A stretch of DNA of 6,542 nucleotides from Candidatus Methanophagales archaeon (GTDB lineage: Archaea > Halobacteriota > Syntropharchaeia > Alkanophagales > Methanospirareceae). This document shows, piece after piece, positions 1-5,355 of the stretch. Location: the NCBI GenBank assembly GCA_030617585.1, contig JAUWVD010000069.1, forward strand, positions 1-6,542. Direction: 5' to 3'. A program made the translations under genes and the position numbers. The first letter of the stretch is position 1. Each line of letters begins with the position of its first letter. Under the pieces are notes generated by a model, which was not told the origin of the DNA, ran no database searches, and saw nothing but the letters and a program-made list of their open reading frames with translations.

Positions 1-1748
1 GAATCGTAATCTGCGGGATTTTTAAATGTCAGAGGCACTATACCGAAGTTTATCAAGTTTGCTAAATGGATGCGTGCGAAAGACTTGACAATGACCGCCT
101 TAACGCCCAAATACTTGGGTGCAAGTGCAGCATGCTCTCTGCTCGACCCCTGGCCGTAGTTCTCACCACCTATTATGAATCCACCACCATTCTCCAAAGC
201 CCGTGTGGGGAACTCAGGGTCAATCGCCTCGAAAACATACTTCGAGATCTCAGGTATGTTGCTCCTTAACGGAAGGATTCTCGCTCCCGCGGGCATTATG
301 TGGTCTGTGGTGATATTATCCTCAACTTTGATGAGCACTTCGCCCTCCAGAGTGTCGGATAGTGGCGTGAAATCAGGCAGTGGCTTGATGTTGGGGCCCT
401 TTATAATCGCCACTCTGGCAGACTCCTCTGGGGGAAGTGGACGTATGAACATGTTGTCATTGATAATAAACCGCAGAGGCATCTCGATCTTTGGATAAAC
501 ACCTAAATCTCTTGGATCTGTGAGAACGCCTTTGATTGCAGTGGCTGCTGCTACCTCAGGGCTCACGAGGAATATCTGTGCATCCTTTGTTCCACTCCTG
601 CCCTCAAAGTTTCTGTTGAAGGTTCGTATGGATGTGGCCTGAGACGGCGGTGCTGCTCCCATGCCTATACACGGACCGCAAGCATTCTCGAGGATCCTTG
701 CACCTGCAGCTATGAGATAACGCATCTCGCCACTCTCAATAAGGTGCTCCACCACTTGCCGTGAACCAGGATTTATAGTGAGATGCAGGCTATCTGCGAT
801 GGTATGCCCATTCAGAATATTTGCTGCGATTTTAAGGTCGCGTAGAGAGGAGTTAGTACAGGAACCAATCGCTACTTGCTGTACCTCCATCCCTGCAATC
901 TCACTCACCGGCTTGACCTTTCCGGGACTGTGAGGAAGAGCTGCCAGTGGCTCTACTTCGCTTAGGTTGAGCTCTATGATCTCATCGTATTCTGCATCCG
1001 CATCAGCCTCAAGTGGAATCCATTGCTCGCCGCGTTCCTGTGCCTCCATGAACGCTTTTGTCACTTGGTCACTTGGGAATACGCTTGTCGTTGCTCCTGT
1101 TTCGGTGCCCATATTAGTTATTGTTGCCCTCTCGGGCACGCTAAGGGTCTTAACTCCGGGACCAAAGTACTCAAGTACCTTGCCCACACCGCCTTTAACA
1201 TCTATCCTGCGAAGAACCTCCAGTATGACGTCTTTTGCTGAGACCCAGTCCGGAAGTTTTCCTGTGAGTTTTATACCAACAATCTTTGGATACTTTATTC
1301 TGTACGGCATACCGGCCATGGCAACCGCTACATCTAGACCTCCTGCTCCTATTGCAAATGCGCCTATACCACCCGCAGTAGGTGTATGGCTGTCTGAGCC
1401 AATCAGTGTCTTACCAGGACAAGCAAACCGTTCCAGATGAAGTTGATGACATATTCCATTACCCGGGCGGGAGAAAAACAAACCATATCTCGTGGCTATG
1501 GATTGCAGGTATCTATGGTCATCGGGGTTTTTGAAGTCGGTTTGCAGCGTATTATGGTCAACATAACTAACGCTCAGCTCGGCTCTTACCCTTGGTATGC
1601 CTATGGCTTCGAACTGTAGGTAAGCCATAGTACCTGTTGCATCCTGGGTAAGTGTCTGATCAATCTTCAAAGCAACCTCTTCCCCACGAGCCTTTTTACC
1701 CTCCACAATATGCCCGTTGATTATCTTTTCTGCTACTGTTCCTGACAT
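1..1748 (-). CDS. acn: Aconitate hydratase, single-chain (Aquifex-type), C-terminus cut by window edge
   Basis: Predicted [4Fe-4S] hydro-lyase that interconverts citrate and isocitrate through cis-aconitate in the cytoplasm. Reading the reverse strand by hand gives 582 uninterrupted codons from ATG at 1748. Seen in it: HQ at residues 101-102, GSDSHT at 117-122, GSCTNS at 295-300 with the first cluster ligand Cys297, ENACGPC at 354-360 with ligands Cys357 and Cys360, DNITTDHIMPAG at 477-488, and the swivel-domain motif GGENYGQGSSREH at 527-539 with the substrate-binding Ser/Arg. The large (LeuC-like) and swivel (LeuD-like) domains lie in one chain. This favours aconitase over isopropylmalate or homoaconitate dehydratase, which in archaea are usually split. 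The family is about 640-660 residues long, so roughly 60-80 residues are missing at the left edge. It lies downstream of rfcL on the same strand but has its own likely promoter. Its G+C is higher than that of its neighbours. Role inferred: partial oxidative TCA branch to 2-oxoglutarate for glutamate synthesis. Confidence 0.95.
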   Translation of the reverse strand, partial: MSGTVAEKIINGHIVEGKKARGEEVALKIDQTLTQDATGTMAYLQFEAIGIPRVRAELSVSYVDHNTLQTDFKNPDDHRYLQSIATRYGLFFSRPGNGICHQLHLERFACPGKTLIGSDSHTPTAGGIGAFAIGAGGLDVAVAMAGMPYRIKYPKIVGIKLTGKLPDWVSAKDVILEVLRRIDVKGGVGKVLEYFGPGVKTLSVPERATITNMGTETGATTSVFPSDQVTKAFMEAQERGEQWIPLEADADAEYDEIIELNLSEVEPLAALPHSPGKVKPVSEIAGMEVQQVAIGSCTNSSLRDLKIAANILNGHTIADSLHLTINPGSRQVVEHLIESGEMRYLIAAGARILENACGPCIGMGAAPPSQATSIRTFNRNFEGRSGTKDAQIFLVSPEVAAATAIKGVLTDPRDLGVYPKIEMPLRFIINDNMFIRPLPPEESARVAIIKGPNIKPLPDFTPLSDTLEGEVLIKVEDNITTDHIMPAGARILPLRSNIPEISKYVFEAIDPEFPTRALENGGGFIIGGENYGQGSSREHAALAPKYLGVKAVIVKSFARIHLANLINFGIVPLTFKNPADYD

Positions 1749-1754
1749 GCTAAT

Positions 1755-1758
1755 CTCC
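1755..1758 (-). promoter_or_regulatory. Shine-Dalgarno site deciding the acn start
   Basis: The reverse strand reads GGAG, then a 6-base spacer (ATTAGC), then ATG at 1748. An in-frame ATG four codons upstream (1760) overlaps this site and has no ribosome-binding site of its own, so 1748 is preferred (protein begins MSGTVAEK rather than MEISMSG). If the transcript began at the upstream ATG, leaderless initiation there would be the alternative. Confidence 0.55.
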
Positions 1759-1777
1759 ATATAAGTTAAAATCGGAC

Positions 1778-1789
1778 ATATATATTAAA
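1778..1789 (-). promoter_or_regulatory. TATA-like element upstream of acn
   Basis: The reverse strand reads TTTAATATATAT, preceded by an A-rich stretch that could serve as BRE. With the usual archaeal spacing of about 25 bases from box centre to start site, transcription would begin near 1757-1760, giving either a very short leader or a leaderless message beginning at the upstream ATG. This is based on sequence pattern only, and the gap is AT-rich throughout. Confidence 0.45.
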
Positions 1790-1827
1790 TTTTTGATTTA
1801 GAACGCTTTACCAAAGAAACATTAGAC

Positions 1828-1841
1828 TTTAGTATACTAAA
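1828..1841. repeat. Perfect 14-base palindrome between rfcL and acn
   Basis: TTTAGTATACTAAA equals its own reverse complement. It lies about 40-50 bases upstream of the acn TATA-like element and about 20 bases past the rfcL stop codon. A dimeric regulator site is possible, but so is chance in an AT-rich gap. Confidence 0.6.
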
Positions 1842-1850
1842 AACTTTTTG
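1839..1850 (-). terminator. Possible weak T-tract terminator of rfcL
   Basis: Just past the rfcL stop, the reverse strand reads CAAAAAGTTTTT, ending in a run of five T, followed by the palindrome at 1828-1841. Archaeal termination often needs only a short T-tract, but five T is marginal, so read-through into acn is possible. Confidence 0.3.
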
Positions 1851-1862
1851 TTATTGCGTTAA

Positions 1863-3263
1863 CTAAAAGAAATCCGCCAGCGTCTTTTGATTCTTCGCCA
1901 CTTCCTCTTCTCCCGCCACTTCGACTGTCTCAACTTCCTTCGTTTTTATTGGTGCTTCTTCAACTTCAACTTTAGCCACACTTCTCCTTTTCGCTGGTAT
2001 CGCGAACGCACCCTGATATATCCTCTTCGCTTTTTCCTCTTTATCCATACCACTCATTAAAGATGCTATTTGTGGTTCATCCAGCCGCAACGATGCCGTA
2101 ATATCTGTCGCCTTCCGCATGTCGTGGAAAAAAATGGTCAAAAAAGGGACGATAAAGAATCGTGCATAGCTCACAGGCACTTTGCAATAGTCTGCTATTT
2201 TCTTTGCTACATCATCGCTTACCGGCATGGATTTGATACTTTCTCTAGTCCGTTGCTCTCGCTGCCATGGCGAGCGGAAATATCGTGGCACTCTTTTCTC
2301 AGCCTGCATCTCTTTTGCAGAAAGCACGCCGCAAACCATTAAACTGGAAGTATATCGCCAGAACTTGAAATTCTCTCGACGTCTCGCGCGCCCTAAAAAC
2401 ATGTCCGCCCTGCTAAGGTACTGCAAACCATGTAAAAAGCTTTTGTCATTATGTTGATAGGAAAAATTTTTGTGTATCCATTGTATGCTCTCCTCTGGCG
2501 TCTTATCAAGACCGTAAAGCGAAGTTAAGGCTTCTTGCAGGTCATATCCACCGAAAATCTTCTTCAATACGGCAAAAATGTCCTCTTCTACATCTCTTCC
2601 CCCTGTCGCTATGCTACCTGCTTCTATCTTCAATTCTGACATTGAAATAGCCAGCAAGTCGTTTATTGCCGATCTCAAATCGCCATTAGCGTTTTTGGCC
2701 ATAATAAGTAGTACTTCATCTTCTATAGCCAACCCTTCTGCATTGCTTATCACCTTTAGCACACGGAAAACAGTACCCGGCTTTATCCTCTGGAAGTTTA
2801 TTAGCTTGCAGTTACGTAACAGCGTTCTTCCCATTCCGAGTTTATCATTAGCAATGAGAATTATTGGCTGTGTGCTTCGTTTCACTATCTCTGTTATCGC
2901 TTTCGTTCCACCTCTATCTTCATTGCCATGAATGTTGTCCGCCTCGTCCAAAATGATTAACCGTGTCGCCTTGCTAAACGTATTGCTTGCACTGGCGGGT
3001 CCAACTATACTTCTTATCACTCCGGCGTTTCTCTGGTCAGATGCGTTAAGTTCTATAACCTCCCAGTCGCGCTCAGAAGCGAGTGCATACGCAGCGGAAG
3101 TCTTGCCACAGCCTGGCGGTCCGTGAAGTATAACTGCTTTCTTTGACTTAGCGACCCCATCAGCCCACGAGTTCAGCTCTTCTATTGCTTTCTCGTTGCC
3201 CACAACTTCACTTAACTTCTTTGGTCGGTATTTCTCGGTCCATTCCTCACTGCTTTCTTGCAT
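1863..3263 (-). CDS. rfcL: Replication factor C large subunit (clamp loader)
   Basis: Large subunit of the archaeal clamp loader, which with RfcS uses ATP to open and load the PCNA sliding clamp at primer-template junctions. The 466 residues are close to the family's usual length. Seen in order: an N-terminal RFC box (EKYRPKKLSEVVG, 10-22), Walker A GPPGCGKT (48-55), the conserved ELNASDQRN (71-79), Walker B LIILDEAD (102-109), a sensor-1 region with Asn139 (IANDKL), and sensor 2 GDLRSAIND (194-202, Arg197). A helical collar region follows. Residues about 425-458 form a Lys/Glu/Val-rich, probably disordered tail. The last eight residues, QKTLADFF (459-466), match the PCNA-interacting PIP box Q-x-x-L-x-x-F-F. 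The Met at 3263 places the RFC box at the usual distance from the N-terminus. No clear Shine-Dalgarno precedes it, suggesting a short-leader transcript. No rfcS is in view. It is divergent from rpiA. Confidence 0.97.
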   Translation of the reverse strand: MQESSEEWTEKYRPKKLSEVVGNEKAIEELNSWADGVAKSKKAVILHGPPGCGKTSAAYALASERDWEVIELNASDQRNAGVIRSIVGPASASNTFSKATRLIILDEADNIHGNEDRGGTKAITEIVKRSTQPIILIANDKLGMGRTLLRNCKLINFQRIKPGTVFRVLKVISNAEGLAIEDEVLLIMAKNANGDLRSAINDLLAISMSELKIEAGSIATGGRDVEEDIFAVLKKIFGGYDLQEALTSLYGLDKTPEESIQWIHKNFSYQHNDKSFLHGLQYLSRADMFLGRARRRENFKFWRYTSSLMVCGVLSAKEMQAEKRVPRYFRSPWQREQRTRESIKSMPVSDDVAKKIADYCKVPVSYARFFIVPFLTIFFHDMRKATDITASLRLDEPQIASLMSGMDKEEKAKRIYQGAFAIPAKRRSVAKVEVEEAPIKTKEVETVEVAGEEEVAKNQKTLADFF

Positions 3264-3300
3264 TTAAAGTTACTTGTGTAATAGGCAACTGCCCACATGA

Positions 3301-3311
3301 TATAATATAAT
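3301..3311 (-). promoter_or_regulatory. TATA-like element upstream of rfcL
   Basis: The reverse strand reads ATTATATTATA inside a longer A/T run (3299-3317). Usual archaeal spacing would place the start site near 3280, giving a leader of roughly 15-20 bases before the ATG at 3263. This agrees with the lack of a strong ribosome-binding site. Confidence 0.45.
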
Positions 3312-3332
3312 AATAACATTTATGTTTTCGAT

Positions 3333-3344
3333 TAGCTAGCTAGC
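3333..3344. repeat. Tandem TAGC x3 with nested palindromes in the divergent gap
   Basis: TAGCTAGCTAGC is three copies of a 4-base unit. It contains the 10-base palindromes TAGCTAGCTA and GCTAGCTAGC. It lies between the two divergent TATA-like elements of rfcL and rpiA, where a shared regulator could bind. At this length chance is quite possible. Confidence 0.5.
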
Positions 3345-3369
3345 ACGGGAAAGAAAAAATAGAAAAGTT

Positions 3370-3379
3370 CTTATTTAAT
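3370..3379 (+). promoter_or_regulatory. Possible TATA-like element upstream of rpiA
   Basis: CTTATTTAAT is preceded by a purine-rich stretch (3348-3367) that could act as BRE. Usual spacing puts the start site near 3400, a leader of about 8 bases before the ATG at 3408. rpiA has no Shine-Dalgarno directly upstream (the nearest GAGG, at 3380-3383, is about 24 bases away), so a near-leaderless message fits. Confidence 0.35.
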
Positions 3380-3407
3380 GAGGACGTACTCCAGATTGTA
3401 AACTATC

Positions 3408-4094
3408 ATGAAAGGCGATAAGAAGAGAAGGGAAAAGGAGAAAGCAGCGGAATCGGCATCTTCTTTGATTTCTGATGGTATGGTGGTGGGTCTCGGCACA
3501 GGGTCTACGGCAGAAATTGTGATAAGGGAGATAGGCAATCGAATAAAGACAGAGGAGTTCGAGATTCTTGGTGTACCCACTTCTCTTAGAACAGAAATGA
3601 TGGCAATAGAATGCGGGATTCCCATTACTACTCTTTCGGAACATCCTTCTTTGGACATCTGCATTGATGGTGCAGACCAGGTGGATTCGGAACTCAATTT
3701 GATTAAAGGCGGATGGGGCTCGCATACAAGGGAGAAAATAGTATCTTACGCCGCAAAAAAGCTTGTTATCTGTGTTGAAGAAGAGAAAATAATGGAGCAG
3801 CTAACTAAACCGATTCCTTTAGAAGTTTTACCTTACGCTGTGAAAATAGTGGAGAAACAAGTGAATAAGCTTGGTGGCAAACCTGCTTTACGGAGTGAAG
3901 GAACCAGGGGTGGGTATTCCGTGACGGAGCACGGGAATCTAGTAATAGATGCTGATTTTGGCCTTATACATAATCCCGAAGAAATGAGCACTGCTCTCTC
4001 TTCTGTTGTCGGCTCACTCGAGCATGGGATATTTACAAATGCTGCTGAAGTGCATGTAGGCAACGAAAAAGGAGTAAGGGTATTAAAGCGATAA
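3408..4094 (+). CDS. rpiA: Ribose-5-phosphate isomerase A
   Basis: Interconverts ribose-5-phosphate and ribulose-5-phosphate in the cytoplasm. In archaea this provides ribose for nucleotides, often from ribulose-5-phosphate made by the reversed ribulose-monophosphate route. The 228 residues are normal for RpiA. Seen: the phosphate-binding loop GLGTGSTA (28-35), the DGAD motif (87-90, the catalytic Asp pair), Lys100, then TREK with the catalytic-base Glu109 nine residues after that Lys, as in E. coli RpiA (Lys94/Glu103). PIPLEVLPYA (135-144) and VTEHGNLVIDADF (172-184) are further family blocks. Two departures from the common pattern are DGADQ in place of DGADE, and a Trp in the loop GGWGSHTRE where Gly is usual. 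Neither removes a known catalytic residue. The first ten codons are rich in Lys/Arg, and no upstream in-frame start competes. It is the first gene of the plus-strand series. Confidence 0.95.
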   Translation: MKGDKKRREKEKAAESASSLISDGMVVGLGTGSTAEIVIREIGNRIKTEEFEILGVPTSLRTEMMAIECGIPITTLSEHPSLDICIDGADQVDSELNLIKGGWGSHTREKIVSYAAKKLVICVEEEKIMEQLTKPIPLEVLPYAVKIVEKQVNKLGGKPALRSEGTRGGYSVTEHGNLVIDADFGLIHNPEEMSTALSSVVGSLEHGIFTNAAEVHVGNEKGVRVLKR

Positions 4095-4144
4095 AAGATA
4101 GATAATTAAAGAAGTTTTAAGGAGAAAAAAGAGGGAGCAGTAAG

Positions 4145-4861
4145 ATGAAATTATTGGTTAGTCCAAAAGATGTGGAAGAAGCGAAGGCAGTGATTCGTGG
4201 AAGTGCAGATATAGTAGATGTGAAGAATCCCAAAGAGGGTTCTTTAGGCGCTAATTTCCCCTGGGTTATATCTGCAATAAGGGGATTGATAGAAGAAGAG
4301 AAAGGAAATGGTGTGGAACTGAGTGCGGCAATAGGCGATTTTGATTATAAGCCAGGGACAGCCTCTTTGGCTGCTTTAGGTGCGGCCTCTGTCGGTGCAG
4401 ATTACATAAAGGTGGGCCTATACGGCGTAAAAACGAAGCATGAAGCGATAGATTTGCTTACTGGTGTTGTTAAAGCGGTAAAGGGTTATGATGCGGACAA
4501 GAAAGTTGTCGCGGCTTTCTATTCTGACTACACACGCATAGATTCTGTTTCTCCTTTTGAGATTGCAGAGATAGGAAAAGAAGTGGATATAGATGTGGCA
4601 ATGGTGGACACGGGCGTAAAGGATGGCCGGTCAACATTGGAGTTCCTAAGCGAAGAAGAGCTTAAGACGTTCTTTTCTGATTCAAAGGCGCTTGGACTGG
4701 AGACTGCTATTGCGGGCTCGCTCACATTTGATGATATCCCAACGATAAAGAGGATAAATGCCGATATACTGGGTGTTAGGGGCATGGTTTGCGGTGGCAA
4801 CAGAAATGATAGTGTGAGGGCAGAGTTGGTGAGCAAGCTGAGGCAGGCGGTTGCTGAGTGA
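4145..4861 (+). CDS. mfnB: (5-formylfuran-3-yl)methyl phosphate synthase (methanofuran biosynthesis)
   Basis: Condenses two glyceraldehyde-3-phosphates into 4-(hydroxymethyl)-2-furancarboxaldehyde phosphate, the furan precursor of methanofuran, the formyl carrier of archaeal C1 metabolism. The 238 residues match the family (about 235), a TIM-barrel fold. Seen: an N-terminal MKLLVSP strand, IVDVKNPKEGSLGA (23-36) with Asp25 and the Schiff-base-type Lys27, IGDFDYKPGTASLAALGA (63-80), DYIKVGLYG (86-94) with Lys89, and VDTGVKDGRS (154-163) with Asp155 and Lys159. These Asp/Lys positions correspond, with an offset of about four after the first motif, to residues I recall as catalytically important in the Methanocaldococcus jannaschii enzyme. 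A good Shine-Dalgarno, GAGGGAG at 4131-4137, sits 7 bases before the ATG. The gap to rpiA is 50 bases with no clear promoter, so co-transcription is likely. Its presence implies a methanofuran-using organism. Confidence 0.95.
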   Translation: MKLLVSPKDVEEAKAVIRGSADIVDVKNPKEGSLGANFPWVISAIRGLIEEEKGNGVELSAAIGDFDYKPGTASLAALGAASVGADYIKVGLYGVKTKHEAIDLLTGVVKAVKGYDADKKVVAAFYSDYTRIDSVSPFEIAEIGKEVDIDVAMVDTGVKDGRSTLEFLSEEELKTFFSDSKALGLETAIAGSLTFDDIPTIKRINADILGVRGMVCGGNRNDSVRAELVSKLRQAVAE

Positions 4862-4912
4862 GGCTATGACACAACGAAAAACACGAATCTGTATGGAATA
4901 GCGGTAAATGTA

Positions 4913-5296
4913 GTGAAAATGAGGACAAAAAAAAGAAGGAAGCCGAAACTCACTAAAGCCGAGTTATATAAGATCTCGTCAGGCTTAGATGGCATTGGTG
5001 ACATACTCGTGATGATGGGGGAGCTAGAGAAGAGAGAGAAAGAGATGAAGGATATAGATAAACTAATGAGAAAGCTTTTTCGCGCTGACGACCGTGGGCT
5101 GATTTCCGTAATAGAGAATAATCCGGAATTGATAGATAAAGCGGCTGCACTGGCACAGAAATGGGAGATGCTCTCTCCGGCAATGGAAAAAGACCCCGAT
5201 GATATGGAACCAGATGAACAGATAAAAGCAGGAGAAAGTCTTAAAGAATTCTCGAATCTGCTTAAAGAGATCGCAGAAGGTATGCGTGACGATTAA
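4913..5296 (+). CDS. Uncharacterised small highly charged protein (127 aa)
   Basis: I do not recognise this protein. It begins with GTG at 4913. An in-frame ATG two codons later (4919) is an equally possible start, and neither has a strong ribosome-binding site. The N-terminus is strongly basic (9 Lys/Arg in the first 15 residues, including KKRRK at 6-10), like a nucleic-acid- or rRNA-binding tail. The rest looks helical and charged: GLDGIGDILVMMGELEKREKE (24-44) and the following KDIDKLMRKLF could form amphipathic helices or a short coiled coil. An acidic loop follows (DPDDMEPDEQ, 94-103), then a final amphipathic helix (SLKEFSNLLKEIAEGM). It has no Cys, no signal peptide and no membrane segment. 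Coding is supported by its length, absence of overlap, A/G-rich codon use like its neighbours, and placement between two plus-strand genes with gaps of 51 and 59 bases. Its function could relate to either neighbour or to neither. Confidence 0.8.
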   Translation: MKMRTKKRRKPKLTKAELYKISSGLDGIGDILVMMGELEKREKEMKDIDKLMRKLFRADDRGLISVIENNPELIDKAAALAQKWEMLSPAMEKDPDDMEPDEQIKAGESLKEFSNLLKEIAEGMRDD

Positions 5297-5355
5297 AAAT
5301 CGAAACTACCTTAGATAATGAGGATAAACGTTAGTGGCAAGGTGAGATTGAAGAT

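Noticed and set aside
967..1440. 157-codon open frame on the plus strand
   Set aside because: It lies opposite the aconitase gene, whose reverse-strand reading contains all the family motifs. The plus-strand translation is Ser/Pro-rich, without recognisable domains, as expected of an antisense shadow.
1..1748. Possible frameshift or pseudogene in the aconitase
   Set aside because: Hand translation from 1748 to the left edge gives 582 continuous codons with every expected motif in one frame. It is only truncated by the window.
1863..1990. Acidic, repetitive C-terminal tail of RfcL as a fusion to another domain
   Set aside because: A low-complexity Lys/Glu linker before a terminal PIP box is usual for archaeal RfcL, and the total length is normal.
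2578..3126. Plus-strand open frames of 117 and 64 codons opposite rfcL
   Set aside because: They are antisense to the AAA+ domain of RfcL. Their hydrophobic, Ser-rich translation is the mirror of conserved helices and strands, not an independent membrane protein.
3264..3407. tRNA or small RNA gene in the divergent gap
   Set aside because: No cloverleaf, no A/B-box-like sequences and no G+C-rich structured stretch. The gap is AT-rich promoter-like sequence.
3371..3725. Overlapping minus-strand open frames of 108 and 116 codons
   Set aside because: Both are antisense to the 5' part of rpiA, which has clear catalytic motifs. Neither shows a domain or a ribosome-binding site.
5297..5355. Separate promoter for the HdrD-like gene
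   Set aside because: The 59-base gap has no convincing TATA-like box. A Shine-Dalgarno alone is visible, so continuation of the upstream transcript is the simpler reading.
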